From Puffinus mauretanicus (lineage: Eukaryota > Chordata > Aves > Procellariiformes > Procellariidae): DNA of 64,000 nucleotides. The notes under the pieces were generated by a model, which saw nothing but the letters and a program-made list of their open reading frames with translations, searched no databases and was not told the DNA's origin. Shown piece by piece: positions 25,171-37,051 of the stretch. The stretch's first letter is position 1. Each line of letters starts with the position of its first letter. The position numbers and the translations under genes are program-made. The stretch lies in contig JAJKFH010000413.1 in assembly GCA_023333565.1 (NCBI GenBank), positions 60,932 to 124,931 on the forward strand. The letters are read 5' to 3'.

Positions 25171-28100
25171 TCTGCTGCTCAGCAGGTGACATTATTCTCA
25201 AGACTACTCTAGAGACATATGGCTCCTCAATAACCAACTCCCTTCAGGTTTGTACATACGCACAAAAGAATGGTATTGCAATACATCTGAGAGAAAATTT
25301 GAGAGCAACACAAGAACACTTGTGAAGAGAAGGACAGCTGTTAAGAAAGTTTGTTTTACTACCTGTCTAGAAATGAAAACAAGTTCAATAGTCTGAACTC
25401 TATTCATTTTTTCATTTTAGGAATAGTAAGAATAATATTGGGAAGGGTTTAATTAAGAATGTTTAGCCTCTCTATAAAGGTTGTTTGTGTAGCTGTGCAG
25501 ATATAACAATCTGACTGTATACAGTTACACTGAGTTTTACACTGACTGTGCTAGCATAGCAGTTATTAAAGTCATAAGGACTTTTAAGTTCAAAGCTGTA
25601 GGTGAACTTTATCTCTTTAGTCAAATACGGTAGTTATGTCTGAGAACCTTCTCCCCTTTTCTTTTTTTTTTTTGAGCAGGTTTGAGACACCATGTAAAAA
25701 AGAGAACACGAAAGCATAGTTGTTAGGCAAGAGGAATGACTGTTAGAATATCTAGTCTATTTCTCTGTCAGGACAGGATATTTTCCCATTTTACTGATGT
25801 TTCATCCTGTATAATTTTAAAGGTCACATTTTAATTAAAAGTCAGCCTTAGGTGTGCAGGTAATTCCATGTCTGCATTTGCAAATTTATAAATGCATTTA
25901 AAAAAACAGGCCTTTTTGAGTAAAACTGACAAATTAAGCATGTAAATTAAATTTGTTCAAAGAGTTCAGATTTACACAGGGCAGATGCTTGTGCAGAAGC
26001 AGAGTTCACCTGTCCCACTTTCACTATCCTATTACTTTCACTATCCAATTGCACAAGGATTTTCTGAAATTTCTACTCTTTCCTTGGATAGAAATAACAC
26101 AAAACCCTAAATTCTCATAATACCCCTACATTGTCATGTATCTTCCTTCCTATTTTTTTTCTTTAATAACTTTGCTGAATATTTCTTTTCCCTGTTTTTC
26201 TTTTTTGTCCTTCAAGTATTTGAAAGCTGTTATCAAGTACTATAAGCCAGCTGGTTTCTCTGCCAGAAGGGGGATGGTAAAAGTAATAATGAAAACAGAA
26301 TAGTAGGCCTACTTTGAACTCAGTTGGAGACTCCACCTACCCAGATCTGACTAATCTTTCAGGATAAATTAAACTCTTAGTTTTATACCTCCTTTAAGTT
26401 TTTCTGAATGCAATTTTTCTACAGTTAATCAACAGGAATTTGTTGCTGTTATGTTCAAAACTTGTGTAAAGGATGCTAATAGACTTGTTCCTTCTGGGAC
26501 TCTACCACTCAATCCTGAGTGAGTCACCATGGTAATAACACAAAGGAACTCAGAAGTTTATCCCCTTGGTGAATTTCTCTTAATCATTAGTGTATGATAG
26601 CTGATATTTCCTTAATCAGTTAAATAGCTAACCAGGTTTACAAAGTGCACTAAATGCTACTGCAGATGAATGATAGGCTGTGTATCTATAAGTACTGATC
26701 AATCACCAGACTTCACCCAGGCGCAAGTCCCTCAGAATAGGACAGAGATTATAATTTATAAGCCACTGTTACTCATTGCAGTCAAGTGCCAATGATAGGA
26801 AAGGCAATTAATACAATTTAATTTGTAATAGAAGAATGATTTTTATTATACTGTGTCTACTCTCAATACCCCAGGCAAAACAAATCTCACCAATTCCTCC
26901 TCACCAAAATCTCATTTTATTGTGCTAGTCACAACAAGGACACTTTTGCATGGCATATGATCCACTTCCATTGCAAATAAGCTGTAGTGGTCATAAGTAG
27001 TCATGTGCTTCTTTCTGCTACACATCTAAATGTTTTTTCATACAATATGGGAGATACAGCCCTGACCTTTTGTTTGTTGTAGTCCACTGTAACTTTCCTT
27101 TACTGTGACAAAGAAATTAGTGAAATTACTATAGTCTGAAAACAATGCAAATAAGTATTTTCAATTTTTTTTTGCACGTTTTAAAAACTACCTAAACCAA
27201 AATAGAATCATAACTGTGAAATTTAAGATTTTTGCATTATAAATTATAAAGGCAGATTAAACCACTGAGTGTTTTATAGACACAGCAGATAATGCCTCAC
27301 AGTATCAAATATCACTATAGTACCCTTAAAGCCATAATACTTAAAGATTTCTATTAAAGACATGCCCGAGTTTATTACGATAATGTTAAATTTATTTTAA
27401 TCATCATTTAATTTACATTTCTGACTGATTCATTTCTTTAACATTAAGAGCTTGCAGAGTATCTCATGTACGAGATCAGCCCTAATAACAATAACCCTCC
27501 CTTCTTTTTAATGCTGTAAAATAATTTAAAATAACAAAACTGCTCAAAGGAATTAATCTTCAAACATGCCAAGATCCTTAAAAGATTACTTTTAGTAATA
27601 GTAATTTTCAATTACAAATTAATTTTGATTTTTTGCCCTTCCTGCCATTGGCATTTGAGCAACTGTGGTCTGTAAGCTAAATTTCTAATATGAACTTAGC
27701 AAACTATTAGGAATATTCTTTAAAATACAAATTGATTTTAAATGTTACTCTTCTACACAAATTCACCATAAATAACAAAAGCCAGCTGCTTTATTGGATG
27801 CCCTGAATAACTTCTTTTTATTTCAGAAAAAGAAATCAGACCAAGATAAATCTTACCAGTACCTTGTTATTTTGATCCTCTATGAAATAAGGAAGATGGA
27901 AAATGAAAGGATTAGCCATAATTTCTTAAGGCCAGTCCACTTTTTTTCAGGGAGGCCAGAATCCCAGCCCACATTCAAACCACTTTTTGTTTCTTCTGTT
28001 GTATATCAGCATCCCCAACCTAGTTCATTCTCTCTGAACTCTTGAACTCCGTGTGCAGGTAACTGCAGTCAAATCTACATCCTTGTAGCCCTGTAGAGTT

Positions 28101-28935
28101 AAACTAAGTGTGTGAGAGGGACAACTTGGAAAAGCTCAGTCTCCTTGACCTGTAAATCCATGTGAAGGGAGCAGTCCGTGTTATGTTCAACACAGTAAGA
28201 CCATCCCTCCAACAGGGTGCAACAGTTAGTCAGCCTAGTTACTCCTGGATTAAGCTTGAGGCTGAGGGTGGGCATCCTTGAAACTGTCGCTCGGGCCCTC
28301 AAATTGTATCTCAATAGCTATGCTTTCCAGCTTTGCAGACACCTTATAGGATACAAATTTTCTAGTCTTTCTAAATAACCTTATAAACTCCACCACTAGA
28401 GGATGAAAGTAGTTCACAGAAATGCATGGATTTCATAACCATAGCAGTTGTGGGATTGAAATCCATAAATAATTTTATTTGTATTTCCTTTCTGAAATGG
28501 CGAATTAGGGTACAAGACAGTATTATGGTTACAGAAGAAGTCTATTCACAGATGTTTGAGAATGGTCTAAGAGCTAGAGCAATGCTGTGTTGAGATCCAA
28601 TTCAATGCCTTGCTTCTATATTGTATTTCAATGACTCTCAGCATCAGTTATTTCTGACTGAGAAACTCAAATACAGTGAAAAAAACCTGGAAACACAAGT
28701 GGGCTCTATAAGAATACATTAACATACAAAAATAATTACAACTGTTGAAAATTGTGTATATTCACATCCAGTAAGTGAAGAAAAGGTTTCTGTTAGTTTA
28801 CTTTATCTGTATTTTGCATACAGTGTTTAAGAATACTTAAGGTGACACTGCTGCCAAAAATGTAGTCTAAGTCCATCTTTTAATCCTAGCTATATACTCT
28901 TAGTGCCTATCTCCCACTGCCCCAGCAATCCTCAG
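25171..28935. other. Unique AT-rich sequence, no gene recognised
   Basis: No supported features. Reading frames at 27794-28045 (+) and 28099-28314 (-) show no family resemblance or splice context I can support. The right edge carries AATATA, the left copy of the next LTR's duplication. Confidence 0.5.
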
Positions 28936-29016
28936 AATATATGTTGCAGAATGGCTGAGGGAACGCGGTCATGGCTCCATGGAGGAGCCTTGCGATTCAA
29001 TTTTGGCATAAGTTAG

Positions 29017-29063
29017 CCAGACTAGGCCGCAGTGAAATATTCCCAGACTAGGCCGCTGTGAAA
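29017..29063 (+). promoter_or_regulatory. Duplicated U3 element in the solo LTR
   Basis: Two copies of a 21-bp motif (CCAGACTAGGCCGC[A/T]GTGAAA), offset by 26 bp, sit upstream of the TATA box. Duplicated enhancer units in U3 are common in retroviral LTRs. That they act as an enhancer is inferred from position only. Confidence 0.6.
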
Positions 29064-29268
29064 AAGTCTGAGTCATGCTGATAAGGGAGAACAAGAAGGC
29101 CGTACTGACCTTGCACGGTGCAGATAAACAACCTTTGAAGAAGCACTAAGAAAAACAGGATGGAACCCGGACCACGTAGTAGTAGCCGCAAGTAGGAGGA
29201 GTATGGTAATGTAGTTTGTAGAGCTAAGCCAATAATTGTGAGACAAGTGTGCATAAAGTAGAACTTAG

Positions 29269-29299
29269 TGTATAAATACATGTAGGATCTTGCAATAAA
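29269..29299 (+). promoter_or_regulatory. LTR TATA box and poly-A signal
   Basis: TATAAATA at 29271-29278 and AATAAA at 29294-29299 are closely spaced, as in compact alpharetrovirus-type LTRs where R is very short. They would define the U3/R boundary and the RNA 3' end of the lost provirus. Confidence 0.7.
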
Positions 29300-29365
29300 G
29301 TTGAAGCTTGCTTTATCACTCACATTGAGTCGGCTGCTTGTCTTCCCTCGCTCGTCGCAAATATA

Positions 29366-31843
29366 GCCCTAGTTCTACCACAACCATCAGAACCAAATCA
29401 AAAGAGAGCAAGAGATAGAAAAGGAAGCTAGGACCAGCCTTTTCAGCAGTACTCCAAAGTTAGATAGACGACTTCTCCTTAAGAGAGTGTAGGAAATATT
29501 TTTCCCTTCAGTTACCTCTAGTAAATTACTCCCAGTGGCCAGCACAGTCCGAGAGCATCAAGATGCTTGGTGTTACATTGATTAGCATGCTGGGGAGCCT
29601 TCCTGTGATGCAGTGCCCTGCCAGGAGGCTCTATGCATGTCTGGAGTTTTGTTTGTCACTACTTATTTTTGGTTCTTGTCAGAACTTAGGAGAACTATGG
29701 GATTTTGGATCAAAATAAATCTTCCATAGTAGTGTTCTATTGCAGAAGTTTCTACTAATATTAATGTGAAATGGGCCAGAAAATGTCAGGATTACTGAAT
29801 CTTTTGACTCTCTGACCTCTGCTGCAATGTGGAGCTTTAGCCTTATAGATAACTATAGCTATTTTGAGAAACAAGTTGACGCTTTCTTATCAAGCTTATG
29901 CAGTCTTTTTCTGGGCATTGAACAGGAGAAAATCTCTGACTATATGTAGAGCAGTTGCAGAATGAAAGCGAATGTGATCTGTGATCACATATTTCTATTA
30001 TGAGTGTTGGGGGCGGGCAGAAAACATGAGATTAGAAGCACTTAGAAAGGCAAAAGAAGAGTCTTGCAAAATAAGAGCTAAAAACTGTTTCCCTAGCTGC
30101 ACAATGTGGAGACAAAGGACAGTTTCTGGAATTAAAAAAAATTACTATATAGTACAGTTAGCAGAATTCTGAGATCTTTACGGCACAAATTTAGACATTC
30201 TTTTTAAGATAAAAGGCCTGGATTTAACTCTCCTGTAAGTGACCCTATTGTTTAAGGAAATTCTGATTTCTTTTTTTTTTTTTTTTAACCAATATAACAG
30301 GCCTATGCTAAGAAAATTCTTAATTTTGTTACCTCAGTTAAAGGTGTTAAAACTAGATGAGTTAACCTGTGTTTCTTGGTGTTACTAAATTTAAAGCAGA
30401 GAATTTTTGCTGTGTCATTTTTCATTTGCTACTGTTTCTGAAAGGTCCTGAAGGTGATTTTTATTTGTTTGTTTGGGGTTTTTGGTGAAATAGTTTATTT
30501 ATATTTGGTCTTTGTGTCTTTTTTCAGGTGTGAATATAGATTGGTAAGTCATCTTGATTCCATTTTTTGCATAATAAATACTCATTTAAATCTTTTACCC
30601 TTTAGTGTGACAGATGTCAATTTGAAATGCAAAGGGAAGGGTGCATTTGGAGAAAAGAACAAGTGAATTACATCCAAAGTGTCATCTTTATACTATTCAA
30701 GTAAATACGTAGCTCTTCCTTTGTTTTTAAAATCCCATTTCCCAAAACTGATATTTTCAGCTCACTTAAAACTTCAGAATCAGACATTTCGTACAGTATT
30801 TCCAAATTGCACAGACACTCCTTACCACCTGAGAATACTGGGACAGCTGAGAAAATTGTTGAGACCAAGAAAGCTGCAAATGGGCTATGCATGGGTAGGT
30901 ATTATTATTCGTGCACCTTTGTTTTTCTGAGGTGCATAAAGGATCAGACTGATAATTCCACAAGAGGCATATACGGAAGAAGGAAAATATTATCTCCTCC
31001 AAAGGGGAATATGAGTGATTCCCAACACCAAAGGACCATTAGATGAGAAATGAGTGTGGAGAGAAAGAATGTGATAGAGTGACTAATAACTGTGAGCTTT
31101 TCAAGGCTGTACTTATGTTGGAAAAATTACCTTGAGGCTTAGCGTAAAAATAAGAAAAAGGACTGTGGTCTAACAGGGAAGATATGCTGTGCTCAGGTTG
31201 ATGATGCTATGCTCTGCGTGACAGGGTTGTGCCAGTGAGTCTGATCCAGAAAATGCCATCTTCTCCTTATAATCATGTATGGGGTGTCAAAATATAACTG
31301 TATGTGAAAGGAAACAGTGGAGAATAGTCTAGAATGACTTTAAATTTCCATGCAACCTGAGCTGGGTGATTTGCTTCATAATTACTCATGTTGGCTCAAA
31401 GCTGTGGACTTAATGAAAATGCGATAGAAAAAATTTATTGTAGTGCTTTTTCCCTGTATCTGCTGTAGCTGAAAACATGTTTCGTGTTCAGTTTATTCTA
31501 TTTTTAACCCACACAGTGCTTCCACATGCTAAGGAAACAATGTAGAACAGGAGAGAGATACAGAAGCTGTCTGTCATCAGAAAGAGACAAGAATATAAAC
31601 CACTTACTTGAGGATGCTGGGGTCTAAAGCCCAGAACATTCCAGTCAGATGTTGTATGTTTGCATATTTCCAAATATTACTTATATTTTTTAACAATTTT
31701 TAACATTCCAGAACAACCATTAGGAGAGGACAAACAACAGCAAAGGGAGAGAAAATGCCTCCTTGCAAATAACACCTACTAAAAGAGGCACTCTCTTCAA
31801 ATCAGTTCAAGGGACTCTTGAGCATCTGTCACTGTTAGCTTTG
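29366..31843. other. Unique sequence, no gene recognised; possible 3' UTR at right end
   Basis: No supported gene. A poly-T run lies at about 30271-30287. If the minus-strand exon at 31844-31921 is real, the part down to about 31430 would be its 3' UTR. Complementary AATAAA signals (TTTATT on the plus strand) occur near 31434 and 31492. Confidence 0.4.
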
Positions 31844-31921
31844 TTAGACAAGATCAAACAAATTAATATTTTCCTCTGTTTTGGGATCAGTTTTATCCGG
31901 CTTGGACTTCTCTTTCGGTAC
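31844..31921 (-). CDS. Candidate terminal coding exon of a host gene (unidentified)
   Basis: On the minus strand a pyrimidine-rich tract followed by TTTACAG (ending at 31922) makes a textbook splice acceptor. From 31921 a phase-0 frame runs 25 codons to a TAA at 31844-31846. The predicted tail is lysine/aspartate-rich and ends ENINLFDLV, i.e. a charged, probably cytoplasmic C-terminus ending in a hydrophobic residue. Possible poly-A signals follow within 350-420 bp. I do not recognise the gene. The base composition (CCG, GATAAAACTGATCCC) is more codon-like than the surroundings. No upstream exon of the same gene could be identified on the minus strand to the right, so the call rests on the acceptor and the frame alone and could be chance. 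Confidence 0.4.
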   Translation of the reverse strand, partial: VPKEKSKPDKTDPKTEENINLFDLV

Positions 31922-34900
31922 CTGTAAAGTGAGAAAGAACAAAAATGGGAAACAAGTCATATTTTGTCAAGCTGTCAGCTATCCAAGTACTCTACTCACA
32001 ATGCATACTTGCTCATTACAGCATTTTTAACATTTGGAAGACCAATTCTCCAAAATAATTCTGTCATTAGACACACCAAAAGACAAATGACATGTTTGTG
32101 GTTTCTGTAGTCACCCCTCATTTTTAATTGAATGAAAAAAGAATAGTGTCTGTGCTGTGGTTTCAGTCTTTCAACTACAAAGAGATACAGAAGAGTAAGC
32201 AGTCCTGAGAGAAAGAGTAAGGTGGAGAGAGGAGAGGTGGAGAAAAGGGTTGCCTAGTACCATGACAAAGGCACTTCACTGAGAGAAAAAGCTGGAGCAC
32301 ATACGAATTAGGAAGATAGTGGGAGTATAACAGAGATTGTGAAAGGAGAAAATTAAACTGCCTTGCAAGAGAAGAGAGAATTGTTGGAGCACTGAAACAG
32401 CCTTCTTGAAACTGAAATAGAGAATAATGTTCAGCATCAGTTACCTTCAAACTTGTTCAGCATGCACAAATTAAGTCCTGAAGTCGCACAAAGTGTTTGA
32501 ATGTAACAAAATATTTCATTAGATTTAAAAATTAAATACATTTTATTTTGCAATTTGAATTTTTGAAAATCATTTTTTCATCAGTGATCCTAAGGATTTG
32601 AGACTATTTATCACTTATTTTCATTCTTGCTAAACACCATAACTTCCTGGGCTCTCATCTAGTATACTCATGTTTGCATATTTTTCTCTGGAAGCTTCTT
32701 ACATTACAAAACTGCAGCTCCCTCCTTACATGTTCCTGCAACCAACACTGAACACAGCAAAGATGCAGTTATAGCCTATTCTGTAGCTCACTCCCAGCAG
32801 ACCCCTCTGACATTAACGACATATACTGATGTTGGGAATAGAATTAATGGAAAAGACATTATTGACTCTAACTATCCCTCACTAAAAGCAACTAGTAGCT
32901 TTTCTTACTATGCCCAAAACATTCGTGATGTCTTCCCTCAATTCTGACAGTTTCTAATTGGCCAAATCTCCACTTAATTTGCTTCCATCAGATACTCCCA
33001 TAATGTTTGGCCTCTTTTCAAGCTAAACCCAGCTTTACCTCAGTAGGCTATAGATGAATAAAACCCACAATGACATCTTTGCATATGCACAGTCCCTTAT
33101 CTTCCTATTACCCAACTTCTTTCAACAAAATCTATACTATTAGATGTCCAAACCTTGTCACCTTCCTAACTCAAACAGTGGCATAAACCCAGCTAACCTC
33201 TTTTACTCTGTTATTTTCCAGGCACCGTTCAGACACCTTCCTACCCACAATGCTGTCGTATTATTCTATATGTGGCACTGCTAATGATAGACAAGATTGA
33301 TAATGATCTGAAAGATCATTTAATGCTTTGACACTAATAAATTAAATGCTTATGCAAGATTTATCTGTAGCTACGCTGCTCACTGCTTCTCCTTTTGATA
33401 CAACTCAACCAGCTAGCATATCTTAAACTACCCTGTTTTGTCTACACTAAACTTTAAGGACATCTTAAAGTATGCTAGAAAATTATTTCTAACAGCTTAC
33501 CTTTAAATCCTCCTCAGTGATTACATCACAGTAAGACCACTGATAGCAGGATATGAGATTGTGTTGGAAGATAGCATTTCAATAAAGCAGTTGTTAGAGG
33601 AACCTCATCTGGAGCTGTGTTTGTGAAACTCCAGCTCTTTTTATTATACTTTATGGAGCCAAAGCTTAATATTAGGATACTGACTTGGCAGCTACTTAAA
33701 GTGGAAGACTATACCACCAATGGACTCCTAAGCTGAAAATGTTTCTAAAAATTATGTCGAATGGACAAAGCTGGTTGGTGGTGAGTACATTTGTAAGATC
33801 TGAGGAAGACAGATGGTCAGCAACTCTAACAGCTATACTAATGTATATATCAGATATGCTCCAGGTATGGGGGGACAAAAAAATTATCTGCTATCCCTGA
33901 TATTGTTTAAGCCAAACATTGAACAGAAACAGAGGTGCTTCATTGGGCTGAAAAGGATAAGGCCCACCAATTTCTGTAACTAACAGGACGTGCTAATGCA
34001 ATGTAGTTACTTTGACATCTGGGTATTACAAGCTCAGTCAAAGACACCATGCAGTCCAAGAGCACTGTCAGCCCTTTAACACTACATCTGAAAGGACAGT
34101 GACCATTTCCAGCTGAGATGTCTGGAAGCAGTTTCCTGTGGATGCCCATTGCAAAGCTGAGGCACACAGCTTTGGAATGTGTAACAAAACATCTTTATTG
34201 CTCTTTTACCTGACTTCAGTAAGTTCTAATGGGGCAAATGTCTGAATGAGACAAATTGGAAGCATTTAAGGCAGATTGTGAAACAACACAATTATTTTCT
34301 TTCAACAGAAACACATGTATTTGGAGAAAACCTTCTGCTTTGAGTCAATAGTTGCAAAGTTGACATAGGTATAAGTTGTAATGAAAGTGTAAATCACTAA
34401 ATGAACAAATTAAAAACTTTATAATTATTGTTGTTGTTAATTCTATTTTTTGGCAGACAAAATGAAAAAAATAATAACCAGTACACAGACACATTAAATA
34501 ATGGATATGGATCAGCTAAAACTAAAATAAGTACACAAAGTATCAGTACAACAAGCTTCAAAAAGAGAGAAAAAGTGCCAACTATTAGCTGAGTGCAGCA
34601 AAGCACACGTAAAGCACAAGTAAAGTCAATGACAATAGTAGGGATGCAGAGAGTTCCAGACAACTAATGAAAACATACAGTAAAACCCGCCTGCAGTTTG
34701 CAGCACACTGTTGGCAAACAAGTAGCCACAGAAGGGAACCACCCGACCTCCCAAACTAGGTTATTCTGCACAACGTGAGAGAGAGATGAGATCTGAGATG
34801 AAGTGGGAAGGCAAAGAAGTAAAAGTAATAAACATGGCAAAAGATAAGAGCTATGCAGATATGAGAATGGCACAGAATGAAAGCAATCCAGCAGAGGGGA

Positions 34901-37023
34901 AAATGTTTACCATGTGTGAAAATGCTGAGCGCTTCTTTTGCATATGCCAGCTAAACAATCACAAACCTTCAAAGTGTGCATGTAGACAAACACAGAAACT
35001 GACACTGAGCAGACCACTGAATTGTTTTGGACTTCTGTACAAACCACAGAAATGGAGGCAGATGAAATGCTCATCACATTACCTATGGAGAAGCTTAAAA
35101 GGTCATAAGAATCAATATTAACAGAGAAGCATTAGTCTGTTTCACATCAGAATCAGCAAAGAGAAAATACTAGACAAGGAAACACTCTGAAAGCATATGG
35201 GATCGACCAAACTGGCAAAATACAGAAGCTCCCCCTTCAGGCAGCCAGAACAGGCACCTACTGACTCAAAAGAAACTTAATCAAATTTTTAAAAATACTC
35301 TTGTAAAATTGAGCTTGAAAATATTCTTGAACATCATAAATCCTGAAATGCTACTCAGACAGATGAAAGTCATGCCAATAGAATCAACATAGACCTAATA
35401 GAAATGATCATTAAAAGGAAAATAAAATTGCACATGTGTTTAAAAAAATGGGTGTTTTCTAAGTTATTGTACAAAGAATGAAAAATCACTGAAGGATCAC
35501 GGGAAGGGATGAAACATACTTTTGCAGTATGATAAAGAAATGGTCATAGAATCCAGTTATGTGAAGGACAATGCTGAGAACAAAACAGATTCCCTCCTTT
35601 ATATTGTGTCTTTCATATCTTATTGACCGCCATTTCTCTTCTACGGGCAGTAGATCCAGCTGAGAAATCGAGTGCTGTTGGCAAAACTAGAAAAGTATTT
35701 TGAAAGGCCAGGAGTCTTCCACAAGCCTTTATCCCCAAGTGAGGCTGTGGCATGACTACTCATGATCAGTTGAGTTGGAAATACAGACCAGGGTTGATTC
35801 ACATCCTAACAGCCTCACACAAACAAGTAACTACTATGAATCCGAACATCTAAGTGAAGACAGTCAGTTTTGCAAGCTTGCATGCACAAATTGAGCACTT
35901 TTAAGTCATTTGTGGGAGGAAAACAAATGTTCTCAAACGGTAAGAAGGCAGGTACCACCCTGTTCTCTCTGCAGTCACCCGCAGATTGCAGGTCTGTCAT
36001 TTTTTTGCTACTAAGTATGCACCTATCTCTGAAGGTTCTTGGATGTGCTGTTCATGTAGCTGTCATAAATAAACTGGGGTAGTCTTTTTATTTTATTGTT
36101 ATTATTATGTATGTATTTATTTATTATTTTATTTTTATTTAATTCTACCTTTTTAACTTGTGTGACTTTCTTATACATGATGGCAGTAGCCCAGGGATGA
36201 AAGGCTGACTTTCTCTGGGGTCATATGCAGTTAATGATCACTGAATGCAGGAACACACTGTAACTGAATAGTGAGACAACCTAATCTCATTATGACAAAT
36301 GTGAGACAATCTGTAGAGGTGGAATTTCAGGAGGAATGCCCCTGTGGAACTAGTCTCTCAACTACAGACCAGAATCATGAAGAAATAAAGAAGCAATAAC
36401 TATTTGGACTTTCACAAACCACAGCTGACACTGGCCCATCATTAGCCAGGGGAGTCTGAACCTGTCTACTAGAGTTGTAGTCACAAAAAAGGTATCCCCC
36501 TTGCATGTCATTGTCCGGCATTTATTGTGATACTTGATGACAGTAGGGTTCCCCATCTTACCATACAGGTAGAAACACAGTTCTTATTTCTTTTACTGCA
36601 AGGCCTTGAAATTCCTAAGTAGAAAGAAATTCTATTTGCAGGACATGATTTACCACCATGGGAAATATTTCTGCGAGTGCAGTGAGGTCTGCGTACCACA
36701 AACATAATCAACAACTCTACCTTGGCTTACCTAATAAAGACTGGGAATTTTGCTTTTTGCAGTATTTTGCCTTGGAAAGGCTCTATGTACTCAGGGTAGG
36801 AGTTATTTGTTCTGAAAAAAATTTACAGATTTTTATAGCTGAACAAAAGTGAAGAAAACAAATTAAAAAATGTTCCCAAGCCAACTTGTCCTTGAAGTTC
36901 TTCGTTGATGGGATATGGCAAGTGAGACAGTTCTAAGTCTGATTACCAAGGGTTGAGTTAATACTCCATGGAACTGCTGATTGCAGATGTCAGCTGTCAG
37001 GTGAGAACCTTAAACAAAGTACC
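31922..37023. other. Unique sequence, no gene recognised
   Basis: About 5 kb without a supported feature. It may be intron if the exon at 31844 is real. Short ATTT-rich simple repeats lie at 36085-36147. The reading frame at 34786-35121 (+, 111 codons) has no recognisable domain. Confidence 0.45.
36085..36147. repeat. ATTT/ATT-rich simple repeat
   Basis: An imperfect (TTA)n and (ATTT)n tract. Simple sequence only. Confidence 0.85.
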
Positions 37024-37051
37024 TTTACTCATAGAAAAATCTATGAGTAAA
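37024..37051. repeat. Perfect 12-bp inverted repeat (hairpin)
   Basis: TTTACTCATAGA (37024-37035), loop AAAA (37036-37039) and its exact reverse complement TCTATGAGTAAA (37040-37051). The palindrome could form a stable hairpin in RNA or a cruciform in DNA. No known element surrounds it. Confidence 0.95.

Larger units (their letters stand above)
28942..29359 (+). mobile_element. Solo LTR with perfect 6-bp target duplication
   Basis: A 418-bp block begins TGTTGCAG and ends GTCGCA. It is flanked on both sides by AATATA (28936-28941 and 29360-29365), a perfect 6-bp target site duplication. Internally it has a plus-strand promoter layout: two 21-bp direct repeats in U3 (29017-29037 and 29043-29063, one mismatch, each with AGACTAGGCCGC), a CCAAT-type box near 29228, a TATA box (TATAAATA at 29271-29278) and a poly-A signal (AATAAA at 29294-29299). 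A GT/CT-rich U5 follows. No viral genes adjoin it, so it is a solo LTR. A 6-bp duplication is typical of class II (alpha/betaretrovirus-like) ERVs. It does not match the other LTR families in this window. Confidence 0.92.
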
